Below are positions 8,315 through 20,240 of a stretch of 64,000 nucleotides of DNA, one piece after another; the stretch's first letter is position 1; each line of letters starts with the position of its first letter. The DNA lies in the NCBI RefSeq assembly GCF_027213715.1, contig NZ_JAPWGM010000003.1:434001-498000 (forward strand), read 5' to 3'. Under the pieces are notes generated by a model that had not been told where the DNA came from, did not search any database, and worked only from the letters and a program-made list of their open reading frames with translations. A program made the translations under genes and the position numbers. Source of the stretch: Pedobacter punctiformis. Lineage in GTDB: Bacteria > Bacteroidota > Bacteroidia > Sphingobacteriales > Sphingobacteriaceae.

Positions 8315-11300
8315 TTAAGCTTCTACTTCTTCTTGTTTTGAAGCTAATAATTTATCGTATTCTTCTTGCGATCCTACAATGATACGCTCGTAACCACGTA
8401 CACCTGTACCTGAAGGGATTAAGTGACCAACGATCACGTTTTCTTTCAAGCCTAACATGTTATCGCGTTTACCTGCAATAGCTGCCTCATTTAATACTTT
8501 CGTAGTTTCCTGGAACGAAGCCGCAGAAATGAACGATTTAGTACCTAATGATGCTCTTGTAATACCTTGCAAAATTGAACTTGCAGTTGCTGGTCTCGCA
8601 TCACGAACAGTGATTTGTTTCAAATCTTTACGTTTCAACTGAGAATTTTCGTCTCTTAATCTACGTAATGAAACAATCTGTCCTGGTTTGAATTCAGCTG
8701 AGTCGCCTGCATCTTCAACAACTTTCTTGTCGTACATGGCATCATTCTCTTCTGCAAAATCCCAACGGTCTACAGCATTATTTTCTAAGAAAATAGTATC
8801 TCCCGGATCTTCGATGTGAACTTTCTGCATCATCTGGTGAACAATTACCTCGAAATGCTTATCGTTAATTTTCACACCTTGCAAACGGTAAACTTCCTGA
8901 ATACCATTTACTAAGTATTCCTGAACCGCTGCCGGGCCTTTAATTGATAAGATATCTGCTGGAGAAATTGAACCATCTGATAAAGGCATACCCGCTTTCA
9001 CAAAGTCATTATCCTGTACAAGGATGTGTTTAGACAATGGAACCAGGTATTTTTTAACTTCACCATCTTTAGATTCGATTGTAATCTCACGATTACCACG
9101 TTTAACGCCACCTAAGGTTACCACACCATCAATCTCGGTTACTACAGCCGGGTTAGATGGGTTACGTGCTTCGAATAACTCCGTTACACGTGGTAAACCA
9201 CCCGTAATATCTCGGGTTTTACCAGTAGCACGAGGAATTTTAGCGATAATCTGACCAGTTTGGATGGCTTCACCTTCATCAACTGAAACGTGAGCACCTA
9301 CCGGAATGTTATAGCCTTTAATAAACTCGCCTTTTTTGTCAACGATTTGAACTGAAGGGTTCTTCGTTTTATCACGGGTATCGATAATTACTTTTTCACG
9401 GTGACCGGTTTGCTCATCTGACTCTTCACGGAAGGTAACCCCTTCAATAATTGCATCAAATTGTGCTTTACCAGCAAATTCTGAAATGATTACCGCGTTG
9501 TACGGATCCCACGAACAGATTTTATCACCTTTAGTTAAGCGATCTCCTTCTTTAACGAATAAGAATGCACCGTAAGGAATATTGTTGGTTACGATAACAC
9601 GGTTAGTGCCAGGTTCAACAATTTTGAACTCACCAGAACGGCCCAATACAACCTGTACTTTACCATCTTCTGTTTCAGTATCAACTGTACGGATGTTTTC
9701 AAATTCGATAACCCCATCAAATTTAGCTACGATGTTTGATTCAGCAGCAATGTTTGATGCCGTACCACCCACGTGGAAAGTACGAAGGGTTAACTGTGTA
9801 CCCGGCTCACCGATTGACTGTGCAGCAATTACACCTACAGCCTCACCTCTCTGAACACGTTTACCAGATGCTAAGTTACGGCCGTAACATAGTGCACAAA
9901 CACCACGTTTAGCTTCGCAGGTTAATACCGAACGAATTTCAACGCCTTCTAATGGAGATTCCTCAATTAGTTTAGCAACATCTTCATTAATATCTTCGCC
10001 CGCACCTACTAATAATGTATTATCCAAAGGATTGTAAACATCATGTAATGAAGTACGACCTAAAATTCTGTCATATAATGGCTCAACAACATCTTCGTTA
10101 TCTTTTAACGCAGTGGTATACATACCTCTCAAAGTACCACAATCGTTATCGTTAACAATCATATCTTGTGCAACATCGTGTAAACGACGAGTTAAGTAAC
10201 CCGCATCCGCCGTTTTTAACGCCGTATCCGCCAAACCTTTACGGGCACCGTGGGTAGAGATAAAGTACTCTAATACCGATAAACCTTCTTTAAAGTTTGA
10301 TAAAATCGGGTTTTCGATGATATCACCACCTGAACCTGATTTTTGAGGCTTAGCCATCAAACCACGCATACCGCATAACTGACGGATCTGCTCTTTCGAA
10401 CCACGTGCACCTGAATCAAGCATCATGTAAACGGAGTTAAAGCCCTGGTTATCTGACGATAACTGAGTCATAACGAAAGTAGTTAACCTGTTGTTGATAC
10501 GGGTCCAGATATCGATGATCTGATTGTAACGCTCGTTGTTGGTAATGAAACCCATGTTATAGTTGTTTCTTACCTCTTCAACTTCTGCTGCTGCCTGCTC
10601 TAATAATGTATGTTTTTCAACCGGAATGTTTACGTCTTGTAAGTTGAACGATAAACCACCCTGGAATGCCATACGGAATCCTAATTCTTTGATATCATCA
10701 AGGAAACGTGAAGCACGGGCCATACCAGTCATTTTAACTACCTCACCGATAATATCTCTTAACGATTTCTTAGTTAATAATTCGTTGATATAACCAACTT
10801 CTTCAGGAACCATCTGGTTAAATAATACTCTACCTACAGTAGTTTCAGTTAACTTATTAACAATAGAACCATCATTTTGCTTAACATTTACCTTTACTTT
10901 AATAAATGCGTGCAAGTCTAATTGTTTCTCATTATAAGCAATGATAACTTCTTCAGGAGAATAGAAAGATGCATCTTGTCCTTTTACAACACGGGTTTCA
11001 TCTGTTCTACGGCCTTTAGTAATGTAATAAAGACCTAAAACCATATCCTGAGAAGGTACTGTAATTGGCGTACCGTTAGCAGGATTTAAGATGTTGTGTG
11101 CAGCTAACATCAATACCTGGGCTTCCAAAATTGCTGCATTACCAAGTGGTAAGTGGACAGCCATCTGGTCACCATCAAAATCGGCGTTGAATGCAGTACA
11201 AACTAACGGGTGTAATTGAATTGCTTTTCCTTCAACCAATTTAGGCTGGAAAGCCTGAATACCCAAACGGTGTAATGTAGGTGCACGGTTTAATAATACC

Positions 11301-12601
11301 GGGTGACCTTTTAACACGTTTTCTAAGATATCCCAAACTAAAGGATCTTTTCTATCTACAATTTTCTTAGCTGATTTTACTGTTTTAACCACCCCTCTTT
11401 CGATCATTTTACGAATGATGAATGGTTTATAAAGCTCAGCAGCCATATCTTTTGGTAAACCACACTCGTGTAATTTAAGGCTAGGCCCTACAACAATTAC
11501 AGAACGGGCAGAATAATCTACACGTTTACCTAATAAGTTTTGACGGAAACGACCTTGTTTACCTTTCAGAATATCTGAAAGTGATTTCAAAGCCCGGTTA
11601 CCTTCAGTTTTTACCGCGTTAACTTTACGTGAGTTATCAAATAACGAATCTACAGCTTCCTGTAACATACGTTTCTCGTTACGTAAAATTACCTCTGGTG
11701 CTTTAATCTCGATCAAACGTTTTAAACGGTTGTTACGGATAATTACACGACGGTATAAATCATTTAAATCTGAAGTTGCAAAACGACCACCTTCTAATGG
11801 AACTAAAGGACGCAATTCTGGTGGAATAACCGGAACAATTTTAACAATCATCCACTCAGGGTTATTCTGAATACGCGTATTAGCACCACGGAAAGCCTCA
11901 ACAACCTGTAAGCGTTTTAAAGCCTCATTTTTACGTTGTTGTGAAGTTTCGTTTGCTGCCTGGTGACGTAAATCGTAAGATAAAGTATCTAAGTTAATCC
12001 GTTTTAATAAATCTTCTAATGCTTCAGCACCCATTTTGGCGATGAATTTATTAGGATCTTTATCATCCAGGTATTGGTTTTCTTTAGGTAATTTATCTAA
12101 AATATCTAAATATTCTTCCTCTGTTAAGAAGTCCATATAGTTGATACCTTCTTCGGCCATTAAGCCTGACTGGATAACAACGTAACGCTCGTAATAGATA
12201 ATTAAATCTAGTTTTTTAGTAGGCAAACCTAATAAATAACCAATTTTGTTAGGTAAAGAACGGAAATACCAGATGTGTGCAACAGGAACCACCAAAGCGA
12301 TGTGTCCCATACGCTCACGACGTACTTTCTTTTCTGTTACTTCAACACCACAACGGTCGCAAACAATACCTTTATAACGGATACGTTTGTATTTACCGCA
12401 ATGACATTCGTAATCTTTTACCGGACCAAAAATACGCTCGCAAAACAAACCATCACGTTCAGGTTTGTAAGTACGATAGTTTATGGTTTCCGGTTTCAAC
12501 ACCTCACCGCTTGAACGTTCCAAAATAATTTCCGGAGACGATAAGCTAATCGTGATTGATGTGAAATTGCTTTTTAATTTATTATCCTTTTTGTAAGACA
12601 T
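8315..12601 (-). CDS. rpoC: DNA-directed RNA polymerase subunit beta'
   Basis: The 1428 aa beta' subunit of RNA polymerase. The N-terminal zinc finger (CHCGKYKR ... CDRCG), the catalytic magnesium loop NADFDGD, the rudder/lid region and the second zinc site ([14 protein letters not shown]) are all present, followed by the C-terminal SBHM and trigger-loop segments. Length is typical of Bacteroidota, which lack the long lineage insert of Gammaproteobacteria. It follows rpoB after an 88-nt gap occupied by a word-repeat hairpin and ends in a strong terminator. Confidence 0.99.
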   Translation of the reverse strand: MSYKKDNKLKSNFTSITISLSSPEIILERSSGEVLKPETINYRTYKPERDGLFCERIFGPVKDYECHCGKYKRIRYKGIVCDRCGVEVTEKKVRRERMGHIALVVPVAHIWYFRSLPNKIGYLLGLPTKKLDLIIYYERYVVIQSGLMAEEGINYMDFLTEEEYLDILDKLPKENQYLDDKDPNKFIAKMGAEALEDLLKRINLDTLSYDLRHQAANETSQQRKNEALKRLQVVEAFRGANTRIQNNPEWMIVKIVPVIPPELRPLVPLEGGRFATSDLNDLYRRVIIRNNRLKRLIEIKAPEVILRNEKRMLQEAVDSLFDNSRKVNAVKTEGNRALKSLSDILKGKQGRFRQNLLGKRVDYSARSVIVVGPSLKLHECGLPKDMAAELYKPFIIRKMIERGVVKTVKSAKKIVDRKDPLVWDILENVLKGHPVLLNRAPTLHRLGIQAFQPKLVEGKAIQLHPLVCTAFNADFDGDQMAVHLPLGNAAILEAQVLMLAAHNILNPANGTPITVPSQDMVLGLYYITKGRRTDETRVVKGQDASFYSPEEVIIAYNEKQLDLHAFIKVKVNVKQNDGSIVNKLTETTVGRVLFNQMVPEEVGYINELLTKKSLRDIIGEVVKMTGMARASRFLDDIKELGFRMAFQGGLSFNLQDVNIPVEKHTLLEQAAAEVEEVRNNYNMGFITNNERYNQIIDIWTRINNRLTTFVMTQLSSDNQGFNSVYMMLDSGARGSKEQIRQLCGMRGLMAKPQKSGSGGDIIENPILSNFKEGLSVLEYFISTHGARKGLADTALKTADAGYLTRRLHDVAQDMIVNDNDCGTLRGMYTTALKDNEDVVEPLYDRILGRTSLHDVYNPLDNTLLVGAGEDINEDVAKLIEESPLEGVEIRSVLTCEAKRGVCALCYGRNLASGKRVQRGEAVGVIAAQSIGEPGTQLTLRTFHVGGTASNIAAESNIVAKFDGVIEFENIRTVDTETEDGKVQVVLGRSGEFKIVEPGTNRVIVTNNIPYGAFLFVKEGDRLTKGDKICSWDPYNAVIISEFAGKAQFDAIIEGVTFREESDEQTGHREKVIIDTRDKTKNPSVQIVDKKGEFIKGYNIPVGAHVSVDEGEAIQTGQIIAKIPRATGKTRDITGGLPRVTELFEARNPSNPAVVTEIDGVVTLGGVKRGNREITIESKDGEVKKYLVPLSKHILVQDNDFVKAGMPLSDGSISPADILSIKGPAAVQEYLVNGIQEVYRLQGVKINDKHFEVIVHQMMQKVHIEDPGDTIFLENNAVDRWDFAEENDAMYDKKVVEDAGDSAEFKPGQIVSLRRLRDENSQLKRKDLKQITVRDARPATASSILQGITRASLGTKSFISAASFQETTKVLNEAAIAGKRDNMLGLKENVIVGHLIPSGTGVRGYERIIVGSQEEYDKLLASKQEEVEA

Positions 12602-12689
12602 ACTTATGTAAGGTTAAAGGCGTAGGGTTTAAGGTTTAGGGCGTAGGGTTTAAAACCTTTCACCTTATACCTTAAACCTTCTACCTTAT
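12602..12689. repeat. GT-rich word repeat forming an inverted repeat between rpoB and rpoC
   Basis: The spacer is built from variants of AAGGTTTA and GTAGGGTTTA on the left and their complements (AAACCTT, TACCTTA) on the right. The arms can pair imperfectly over about 35 nt. It fills nearly the whole rpoB-rpoC gap. Similar architectures with other words occur in at least four more spacers of this window. Confidence 0.7.
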
Positions 12690-15600
12690 TTAATCTAATG
12701 TAATATCTAAACCTAAACCGCGTAACTCATGTACCAATACATTGAATGATTCTGGTACACCAGGAGTTGGTAAGTTTTCACCTTTTACAATGGCTTCGTA
12801 AGTTTTTGCTCTTCCGATTACATCATCCGACTTAACGGTTAAGATTTCCTGAAGAATATTAGCCGCACCAAATGCTTCTAATGCCCAAACCTCCATCTCA
12901 CCAAAACGCTGACCACCGAACTGGGCTTTACCACCCAATGGTTGTTGTGTAATTAATGAATATGGTCCAATTGAACGGGCGTGCATCTTATCATCAACCA
13001 TGTGACCAAGTTTCAACATATAGATAATACCTACAGTTGTAGTCTGATCGAAACGATCTCCCGTTAAACCATTGTATAAGTAGGTTTTTCCTGAAGCAGG
13101 AACTCCTGCTTTAGCGATCCACTCTTCAACCTCATCATGCGTAGCACCATCAAAAATCGGAGTTGCAAATTTAACACCCAATTCTTTACCGGCCCATGCC
13201 AATACAGTTTCGTAGATCTGACCAAGGTTCATACGTGAAGGTACACCCAGTGGGTTCAACACAATATCAACCGGAGTACCATCAGCTAAGAAAGGCATAT
13301 CTTCATCACGTACAATACGTGCAACAATACCTTTATTACCGTGGCGACCTGCCATTTTATCACCTACTTTTAATTTACGTTTTTTAGCAACATAAACTTT
13401 TGCCATTTGTACGATACCTGAAGGAAGCTCATCACCTACACTGATCGCAAATTTATCGCGTTTGTAAGCACCAAGTTCTTCGTTAACACGGATACCGTAG
13501 TTGTGAAGCAACATTTTAATCATCTCGTTCTTATCATCATCAGTAGTCCATTTGTTAGGGCTAATGTGATTATAATCAAGTTCTGCTAAAATTTTCTGAG
13601 TAAACTTAGCGCCTTTAGCAACTAATAATTCTTTGTAAATATTGAATACACCCTGAGATGTTTTTCCATTTACAATAGTGAATAATTTGTCAACTAATTC
13701 TGCTTTTAGTTTCTCTGTGATATTTGTATATCCTTTGTCTAATTTCTCAATCGCCGATTTCTCTTCAGCTTTTGTAGTTTTCTTAGCACGGCTGAATAAT
13801 TTAGTATCAATTACCACACCCTGGATTGAAGGAGGTGTTTTTAAAGATGCATCTTTAACATCACCGGCCTTATCACCAAAGATTGCACGTAGTAATTTCT
13901 CTTCAGGTGAAGGATCAGATTCTCCTTTTGGAGTGATCTTACCAATTAAAATATCACCTTCTTTTACATCAGCACCAACGCGGATAATACCGTTCTCATC
14001 AAGGTCTTTAGTCGCCTCTTCTGATACGTTAGGAATATCTGGCGTTAATTCCTCTTCACCACGTTTAGTATCACGTACTTCTAATTCAAACTCTTCAATA
14101 TGCAATGAAGTGAAAACGTCATCACGAACAATACGCTCGTTAATTACAATCGCATCCTCAAAGTTGAACCCTTGCCAAGGCATGAATGCCACTTTTAAGT
14201 TTCTACCTAATGCCAATTCACCGTTTTCAGTTGCATAACCTTCGCAAAGCACTTGTCCTTTAGTAACTTTCTGACCTTTTTTAACAATTGGTTTTAAGTT
14301 GATACAAGTATTCTGGTTGGTTTTTTTGAATTTAATTAAACGATATGTTTTGCTGTCACCTTCAAATGAAACTAAACGATCATCTTCGTTACGCTCATAT
14401 TTAATGGTAATTTCGTTTGCATCTACATACTCAACAACACCATTACCTTCAGCATTAATCAAAGTTCTTGAGTCGCGGGCTACACGACCTTCTAAACCGG
14501 TACCAACAATTGGCGCTTCAGGACGTAACAATGGTACAGCCTGACGTTGCATGTTGGATCCCATCAGGGCCCTGTTCGCATCATCATGTTCTAAGAACGG
14601 AATTAATGAAGCCGCGATTGAAGTAATCTGGTTAGGTGCAACGTCCATTAAGTCTAATTTCTCAGGCTCAATAATCGGGAAGTCACCCTCGTAACGTGCT
14701 TTAACACGTGGCGTAGAAAACACACCTTTATCATCATACTCTGCATTGGCCTGAGCGATGGTTTTACCATCTTCATCTTCAGCAGAAAGATAAATAACAT
14801 CTGAATCTACAACTACTTTACCATCTTCAACACGTTTGTATGGTGTTTCAATGAAACCTAAATTATTGATTTTCGCATGCACACAAAGTGATGAAATCAA
14901 ACCAATGTTTGGTCCCTCTGGAGTTTCAATTGTACATAAACGACCATAGTGAGTATAGTGAACGTCACGTACCTCGAAACCGGCACGCTCCCGTGATAAA
15001 CCACCTGGACCTAGGGCCGATAAACGGCGTTTGTGTGTAATCTCTGCTAATGGATTGGTTTGATCCATAAACTGAGACAACTGGTTAGTACCAAAGAAAG
15101 AGTTGATTACTGATGATAACGTACGGGCGTTAATCAAATCAGTTGGTGTAAACACCTCATTATCGCGAATGTTCATACGCTCGCGGATTGTTCTGGCCAT
15201 ACGAGCCAAACCAACACCAAATTGTGCGTATAACTGCTCACCTACCGTACGTACACGACGGTTTGATAAGTGATCAATATCATCCACTTCTTCTTTTGAG
15301 TTGATCAATTTGATCAGGTATTTAACAATTGCAATAATATCTGCTTTTGTTAAAACTTTTACATCATCCGGAGTATTCATTTTCAATTTACGGTTGATGC
15401 GGTAACGACCAACATCTCCTAAATCGTAACGTTTATCTGAAAAGAATAAACGGTCAATGATACCACGTGCAGTTTCCTCATCAGGTGGTTCTGCGTTACG
15501 CAAAGCACGATAGATGTTTTCAACAGCCTCTTTTTCAGAGTTTGATGTATCTTTTTGTAATGTATTATATATAATGGTATAATCGGCCTGGCTTGCACCA

Positions 15601-16493
15601 TCTTCTTTAGATAAGATAATGGTTTTAACACCCGCTTCGATAACCATATCGATGTGGTCGTCTTCAAGAACAGTTTCTCTTTCAAGAATCACTTCATTAC
15701 GATCGATAGAAACTACTTCACCAGTATCTTCATCTACGAAATCTTCTACCCATTTCTTTAATACCCTTGCAGCCAGTTTACGACCGATGTATTTCTTTAA
15801 GCCTGATTTACTAACTTTTACTTCGTCAGCAAGATCAAATAACTCCAAGATATCTTTATCAGAATCGTAACCGATAGCACGTAATAAAGTGGTAACCGGG
15901 AATTTTTTCTTACGATCGATGTAAGCATACATCACGTTATTCACGTCAGTAGCAAACTCAATCCATGAACCTTTGAAAGGAATAACACGGGCAGAATACA
16001 ATTTTGTTCCGTTTGTGTGACGGCTTTGGCCGAAGAACACGCCTGGAGAACGGTGTAATTGCGAAACGATAACACGTTCTGCACCGTTGATTACAAATGT
16101 ACCTTTTGGTGTCATATACGGAATAGTACCTAAGTACACATCCTGAATAATGGTTTCAAAATCTTCATGTTCAACATCATTACAAGAAAGCTTAAGCTTT
16201 GCTTTTAATGGAACATTGTACGTTAAACCACGTTCGATACACTCGTGTATATCATAACGCGGAGGATCCACAAAATAATCAAGAAATTCTAAAACGAAGA
16301 TATTTCTTGAATCTGTGATTGGAAAGTTTTCAGCAAACACCTTAAACAAACCTTCGCTAGAGCGATCGTCTGAAGTTGTATCTATCTGGAAAAACTCTCT
16401 GAATGATTGCAATTGCACATCCAGAAAATCCGGATAGTCTATAATGTGCTTACTCGTTGCAAAATTTACTCTTTGTTCGACTGTCTTTGCCAA
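12690..16493 (-). CDS. rpoB: DNA-directed RNA polymerase subunit beta
   Basis: The 1267 aa beta subunit. The rifampicin pocket region is recognisable ([17 protein letters not shown] ... [12 protein letters not shown]), as are the C-terminal catalytic blocks [12 protein letters not shown] and [20 protein letters not shown]. The start is a TTG at 16493-16491: the conserved N-terminus [11 protein letters not shown] begins exactly there, there is an in-frame stop upstream, and no ATG lies between that stop and the TTG. It is separated from rplL by 155 nt holding two hairpins. The rifampicin-pocket residues look wild type (Q, D, H, R and S at the usual places). Confidence 0.99.
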   Translation of the reverse strand: MAKTVEQRVNFATSKHIIDYPDFLDVQLQSFREFFQIDTTSDDRSSEGLFKVFAENFPITDSRNIFVLEFLDYFVDPPRYDIHECIERGLTYNVPLKAKLKLSCNDVEHEDFETIIQDVYLGTIPYMTPKGTFVINGAERVIVSQLHRSPGVFFGQSRHTNGTKLYSARVIPFKGSWIEFATDVNNVMYAYIDRKKKFPVTTLLRAIGYDSDKDILELFDLADEVKVSKSGLKKYIGRKLAARVLKKWVEDFVDEDTGEVVSIDRNEVILERETVLEDDHIDMVIEAGVKTIILSKEDGASQADYTIIYNTLQKDTSNSEKEAVENIYRALRNAEPPDEETARGIIDRLFFSDKRYDLGDVGRYRINRKLKMNTPDDVKVLTKADIIAIVKYLIKLINSKEEVDDIDHLSNRRVRTVGEQLYAQFGVGLARMARTIRERMNIRDNEVFTPTDLINARTLSSVINSFFGTNQLSQFMDQTNPLAEITHKRRLSALGPGGLSRERAGFEVRDVHYTHYGRLCTIETPEGPNIGLISSLCVHAKINNLGFIETPYKRVEDGKVVVDSDVIYLSAEDEDGKTIAQANAEYDDKGVFSTPRVKARYEGDFPIIEPEKLDLMDVAPNQITSIAASLIPFLEHDDANRALMGSNMQRQAVPLLRPEAPIVGTGLEGRVARDSRTLINAEGNGVVEYVDANEITIKYERNEDDRLVSFEGDSKTYRLIKFKKTNQNTCINLKPIVKKGQKVTKGQVLCEGYATENGELALGRNLKVAFMPWQGFNFEDAIVINERIVRDDVFTSLHIEEFELEVRDTKRGEEELTPDIPNVSEEATKDLDENGIIRVGADVKEGDILIGKITPKGESDPSPEEKLLRAIFGDKAGDVKDASLKTPPSIQGVVIDTKLFSRAKKTTKAEEKSAIEKLDKGYTNITEKLKAELVDKLFTIVNGKTSQGVFNIYKELLVAKGAKFTQKILAELDYNHISPNKWTTDDDKNEMIKMLLHNYGIRVNEELGAYKRDKFAISVGDELPSGIVQMAKVYVAKKRKLKVGDKMAGRHGNKGIVARIVRDEDMPFLADGTPVDIVLNPLGVPSRMNLGQIYETVLAWAGKELGVKFATPIFDGATHDEVEEWIAKAGVPASGKTYLYNGLTGDRFDQTTTVGIIYMLKLGHMVDDKMHARSIGPYSLITQQPLGGKAQFGGQRFGEMEVWALEAFGAANILQEILTVKSDDVIGRAKTYEAIVKGENLPTPGVPESFNVLVHELRGLGLDITLD

Positions 16494-16542
16494 TGGACTA
16501 AAAGATTTTAGTTTAAGAATAAACTATTTGTTTGGCTTTGGT

Positions 16543-16620
16543 TATCGCATCTCATCAACCAAACAAAATGAGATGTTTATAAACAGGTAAAGACACCGAC
16601 ATTTTCAGTCGGTGTCTGAT
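16543..16620 (-). promoter_or_regulatory. Two hairpins in the rplL-rpoB spacer
   Basis: Reading on the minus strand after rplL, the first hairpin has stem AGACACCGAC / GTCGGTGTCT with a 7-nt loop, followed by a short T-run broken by ACC. The second pairs CATCTCAT with ATGAGATG across about 16 nt. The first looks like a leaky terminator (attenuator) and the second like a processing or translational element. In E. coli the same spacer carries an attenuator and an RNase III site; the parallel here is by position only. Confidence 0.55.
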
Positions 16621-16648
16621 ACTTTTTTAGCGAAGCTAAATTAAGTGA

Positions 16649-17026
16649 TTACTTAATTTCAACTACTGCTCCAGCTTCTTCTAATTGTTTTTTAAGAGCT
16701 TCTGCTTCGTCTTTAGCAACACCAGCTTTTAATTCTTTTGGTGCTCCGTCTACTAAGTCTTTAGCTTCTTTCAAACCTAAACCAGTTAAGTCTTTAACAA
16801 GTTTTACAACTGCTAATTTCTGACCACCAGCTTCTTTTAAGATTACATCAAAAGATGTTTTTTCTGCAGCAGCAGCAGGTGCATCACCACCAGCAGCAGG
16901 ACCAGCAACTACAGCAGCAGCTGCAGGCTCGATACCATACTCATCTTTTAAGATTTGAGCTAATTCATTAACTTCTTTAACTGTTAAGTTTACTAATTGC
17001 TCAGCAAACGCTTTTAAATCTGCCAT
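16649..17026 (-). CDS. rplL: 50S ribosomal protein L7/L12
   Basis: A 125 aa stalk protein. It has the N-terminal dimerisation helices, an Ala/Gly/Pro-rich hinge (residues about 36-54) and the C-terminal factor-binding domain with [17 protein letters not shown] and [13 protein letters not shown]. It recruits and activates translational GTPases on the ribosome. It follows rplJ at 64 nt, the usual pair. Confidence 0.99.
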   Translation of the reverse strand: MADLKAFAEQLVNLTVKEVNELAQILKDEYGIEPAAAAVVAGPAAGGDAPAAAAEKTSFDVILKEAGGQKLAVVKLVKDLTGLGLKEAKDLVDGAPKELKAGVAKDEAEALKKQLEEAGAVVEIK

Positions 17027-17090
17027 TTTATTAAGATTTTAAAAATTTACGTAAAAATAATTTTGTTTAATTGCGAACTTAAGGTGTTCG

Positions 17091-17612
17091 TTAACCTTCT
17101 CTTTCTTGTAGAGTTTTAACAATTCCTGCAATTTTGCCTCCGCTTGATTTAAGGGCAGATACAACATTTTTAGCTGGTGACTGTAATAATCCAATGATAT
17201 CGCCAATAAGTTCTTCTCTTGATTTAAGACTTACTAATGAGTTCAATTGGTCATCGCCAACATAAACTGATGAATCTATATATGCCGCTTTAAGCAATGG
17301 TTTTTCAGATGTTTTTCTCAAAGCTTTAATCAACTTAGCCGGAGCATTAGCTGTTTTTGAGAATAATAATGATGAAGAACCTTTAAGGGCTGCGTATATC
17401 TCTGATGAATCGCCTTCTAAACCTTCAATCGCTTTGCGGATTAAAGTGTTTTTAGCAACTTTCATTACGATATCACTTTCAAAACATTTGCGACGGATGT
17501 TATTAATCTGCTCAACAGAAAGGCTTGAGGTATCAGCAATATAGAAATTGCCAAACTCTTGCATTTGTCCTTGTAGTTCTAAAACTACTTCGTTTTTTTC
17601 TTCTCTGTTCAT
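17091..17612 (-). CDS. rplJ: 50S ribosomal protein L10
   Basis: The 173 aa base of the ribosomal stalk: it binds 23S rRNA at its N-terminus and L7/L12 dimers at its C-terminal helix. The N-terminal segment has the typical VVLELQ ... FYIADTSSLSVEQIN and VAKNTLIRKAI. It starts 2 nt after the rplA stop, so translation of the two genes is probably coupled, and there is no room for an L10 leader directly before it. Confidence 0.98.
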   Translation of the reverse strand: MNREEKNEVVLELQGQMQEFGNFYIADTSSLSVEQINNIRRKCFESDIVMKVAKNTLIRKAIEGLEGDSSEIYAALKGSSSLLFSKTANAPAKLIKALRKTSEKPLLKAAYIDSSVYVGDDQLNSLVSLKSREELIGDIIGLLQSPAKNVVSALKSSGGKIAGIVKTLQEREG

Positions 17613-17614
17613 GA

Positions 17615-18313
17615 TTAAATCCCCGCTACTGATTTAGTTTCAATTGCAATCCCAGGACTCATTGTAGAAGACACGTGAATGCTTTTAAAATAAGTTCCTT
17701 TTGCAGCAGATGGTTTTAATTTAGAAATTACCTGAATTACTTCTAAAGCATTTTCATAAATTTTCTCTGCTGGGAATGATACTTTCCCTATTGAAGCGTG
17801 TATAATACCGCTTTTGTCTACTTTAAAATCAATCTTACCAGCTTTAACCTCTGTTACAGCTTTACCAACTTCGTTAGTTACTGTACCAGATTTTGGATTT
17901 GGCATTAAGTTCCTTGGACCTAAAACACGGCCTAATTTACCCACTTTTGCCATACAAGCTGGTGTTGTGATAATAATGTCTACATCGGTCCAACCACCTT
18001 CAATTTTAGCCACATATTCGTCTAAACCTACGAAGTCTGCGCCAGCTGCTTTTGCTTCTTCTTCCTTATCAGGAGTTACCAAAGCTAAAACACGTACAGT
18101 TTTACCTGTTCCGTGTGGTAAAGTAGCAATACCACGTACCATTTGATTGGCTTTACGCGGATCTACGCCTAATGAAACATCAATATCAACTGATGCATCA
18201 AATTTAGTCGTAGTGATTTCTTTTACCAAAGCAGCAGCATCTTTCAAAGTATAAGCTTTGCCAGCTTCTAATTTAGCATGTGCCTTTTTTTGATTTTTAG
18301 TTAATTTCGCCAC
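17615..18313 (-). CDS. rplA: 50S ribosomal protein L1
   Basis: The 232 aa L1 protein, which forms the L1 stalk at the E site and often represses its own operon. The core RNA-binding block [19 protein letters not shown] is present, as is the [16 protein letters not shown] segment. It starts with GTG, 20 nt after rplK, and is tightly packed with rplJ. Confidence 0.99.
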   Translation of the reverse strand: MAKLTKNQKKAHAKLEAGKAYTLKDAAALVKEITTTKFDASVDIDVSLGVDPRKANQMVRGIATLPHGTGKTVRVLALVTPDKEEEAKAAGADFVGLDEYVAKIEGGWTDVDIIITTPACMAKVGKLGRVLGPRNLMPNPKSGTVTNEVGKAVTEVKAGKIDFKVDKSGIIHASIGKVSFPAEKIYENALEVIQVISKLKPSAAKGTYFKSIHVSSTMSPGIAIETKSVAGI

Positions 18314-18333
18314 TGTTGTAAACTGTTTTTTAA

Positions 18334-18777
18334 TTAATTGTTCCAGGGTGCGTCACCAGAAACGGTGATTCCCATACTGCGTGCTGTACCGGCAACCATA
18401 CTCATTGCAGATTCGATTGTAAATGCATTTAAATCAGGCATTTTATCTTCAGCAATAACTTTAATCTGGTCCCAGGTCACCGATCCAACTTTCTTACGGT
18501 TAGGCTCAGCAGAACCACTCTGTAATTTAGTAGCATCTTTTAACTGGATAGCTACAGGAGGGGTTTTGATGATGAAATCGAATGACTTATCAGCATAAAC
18601 AGTAATTACAACTGGCAATACTTTACCTGCTTTATCTTGGGTACGAGCGTTGTACTGTTTGCAAAACTCCATGATATTCACCCCTTTAGCACCTAATGCA
18701 GGCCCTACTGGTGGCGATGGATTTGCCGCTCCGCCTTTGATCTGTAATTTGATCATTGCACTGACTTCTTTTGCCAT
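18334..18777 (-). CDS. rplK: 50S ribosomal protein L11
   Basis: The 147 aa L11 protein of the GTPase-associated centre. Typical blocks are the [21 protein letters not shown]-terminus and the C-terminal rRNA-binding domain ending in ARSMGITV. In most bacteria it directly follows nusG; here almost 3.8 kb of unrelated genes and two terminators lie between, so rplK must have its own promoter in the 190 nt upstream. I could not pick an unambiguous -7/-33 pair there. Confidence 0.99.
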   Translation of the reverse strand: MAKEVSAMIKLQIKGGAANPSPPVGPALGAKGVNIMEFCKQYNARTQDKAGKVLPVVITVYADKSFDFIIKTPPVAIQLKDATKLQSGSAEPNRKKVGSVTWDQIKVIAEDKMPDLNAFTIESAMSMVAGTARSMGITVSGDAPWNN

Positions 18778-18865
18778 TTTGTGTTTTTAATTTATTTAAA
18801 ACTCAATGTTAAATATTGGAAGCATGTAACATTTTATTTCCTGGATGGCTTATACAAAACCAAAA

Positions 18866-18901
18866 GGACTGCAAAGATATGAATAATCTTGCAGTCCTCC
18901 A
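18866..18901 (-). terminator. Terminator closing the accessory gene block
   Basis: On the minus strand the stem GGACTGCAAGAT / ATCTTTGCAGTCC with a 7-nt loop is followed by TTTTGGTTTT. It sits between the last accessory gene and rplK and should insulate the ribosomal operon. Confidence 0.7.
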
Positions 18902-18967
18902 ATAGATTAGACAAATTTATTTCATGAGATTATACTTTATAAAATTTTTAAGAATTACAATCAAATA

Positions 18968-19507
18968 TTAATGTTTTGGCTGCATCTGCACTAAACTAAA
19001 TGCTGGCAATAACCTAATGCTTTTAGAATAACTAATATTCTCAATATTAGGGATTAAATTATAAAAATACTGATCAAAACCTGCTAATTCAGGATTAGAG
19101 TGTCTATAATAACTATCATAAAAATTATCAATGCTATTATCCCACTCTCTTCTGACTAATGCGATACCAACAAAAACTGTGTTTTTATCATTAGCAAAAA
19201 TATCTTCACTTACCTTTAATTGTTTTGCAATACTTTTGAAAGAAATCAAACTATCCAAAGATTTGGTTTTGTTTGAAAATATAATCGTATCTATTTTACC
19301 TTTTTTGTTAATACTTATTGCAAAGCCAAATGTATAAGCCTTATTTTTATATTGTGGCCGTGAAAACAACTCACGACCGTAAGTGTCATAATAGGAAGCC
19401 AGTGCTCTTTCAATTTTATTTCTAATCTGTTTTTCTGTTTGCGCTATACTACTTTTGGCTAATAATATAAATGAAAATAATATTAGCATATATTGTATTT
19501 TTTTCAT
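18968..19507 (-). CDS. Small secreted protein of unknown function, paralogue of the gene two upstream
   Basis: A 179 aa protein with a clear signal peptide ending at IAQ (residue about 23). I do not recognise a family. Its centre (residues 58-79, FGFAISINKKGKIDTIIFS) matches the 160 aa protein encoded at 20241-20723 (FSISVSVNKFGKIDSVYFS); the match continues through a KN-V block and a PNI motif near the C-terminus, so the two are full-length paralogues. The GKID segment loosely recalls the TonB C-terminal fold, but no TonB-like membrane anchor or proline spacer is present. It is the last gene of the accessory block between nusG and rplK. Confidence 0.65.
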   Translation of the reverse strand: MKKIQYMLILFSFILLAKSSIAQTEKQIRNKIERALASYYDTYGRELFSRPQYKNKAYTFGFAISINKKGKIDTIIFSNKTKSLDSLISFKSIAKQLKVSEDIFANDKNTVFVGIALVRREWDNSIDNFYDSYYRHSNPELAGFDQYFYNLIPNIENISYSKSIRLLPAFSLVQMQPKH

Positions 19508-19685
19508 GTTTCGAAATCATTTATGGCCAATACTATTTGACTTGATAGTTGCCTGTATTTTTCCAAGACAAAATGAGCGTTTATAATTAATTTATTAAGG
19601 GAACGGCATGGCCTTATACAAACAAGAAAGTAAATCTATTCTGTAAGCATATCAACTTGCAATAATAATTTAGGCTGAACTTGCA

Positions 19686-20156
19686 TTAGTTAATTTTTAT
19701 CTTTTCAGTTGAATTAACTTCTCTGGGATTGTACGGAGCACCTAATACCATATCTGTTAACCTCATGTTTTTTCCATCAGGCTCGATAAATATAAATTTA
19801 TAATCGGTCCTATTTGCTGGAGGTAAGCATTTGAGTGCTATAACAATTAATTCTACTATCGAAACCGTTTTAATCTTCTTAAACTCTTTTCGGCTAATTA
19901 TTTCCTTTTTATTTTTATAGATATCAAAATAAAAAGGAATGTTAGTGGCATAAGGATAACATTTACATTGCAAAAGATACATCATAGCAGATTCTTCTCT
20001 TTCGATCTTAAACATCCTATCTTTAACTGACACACTTGCAGTATCTAAAAGATAATAAACGGTATCCCTTTTTATCTTTTTTATTTGGGCGCTTACCTTT
20101 TGCATATTAAAAAATAAAAGGCTATATATCCCAAAAATCATTAAATATCTCATCAT
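19686..20156 (-). CDS. Small secreted protein of unknown function
   Basis: A 156 aa protein with an N-terminal signal peptide ending near VSAQ (residue about 24). The mature part is basic, with two Cys in LLQCKCYP and one in KCLPP, and an aromatic/Pro motif NIPFYFDIY. No family recognised. It lies between the two paralogous secreted proteins, with gaps of 178 and 84 nt, on the same strand and probably in the same transcript. Either of two consecutive ATG codons could be the start. Confidence 0.6.
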   Translation of the reverse strand: MMRYLMIFGIYSLLFFNMQKVSAQIKKIKRDTVYYLLDTASVSVKDRMFKIEREESAMMYLLQCKCYPYATNIPFYFDIYKNKKEIISRKEFKKIKTVSIVELIVIALKCLPPANRTDYKFIFIEPDGKNMRLTDMVLGAPYNPREVNSTEKIKIN

Positions 20157-20240
20157 ATTAATTTTAATTGCAACCAGTTGTAGACAGTTTGTTATTGGAG
20201 TTTAAACCACCCCAAGTAATATGCTTTTAAGAGATTTTTT

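Noticed and set aside
12602..12689. Telomere-like TTTAGGG repeat
   Set aside because: The TTTAGGG resemblance is by chance; the units vary in length and have complementary units beside them.
13678..14238. 186-codon open frame on the strand opposite rpoB
   Set aside because: Antisense shadow of a conserved coding region; no start signals, Ser/Pro/Ile-rich composition typical of reverse-frame reading.
18779..18867. rplK promoter with TAACATTG as -7 box
   Set aside because: One mismatch and no TTG at the right spacing; too weak to annotate although a promoter must exist here.
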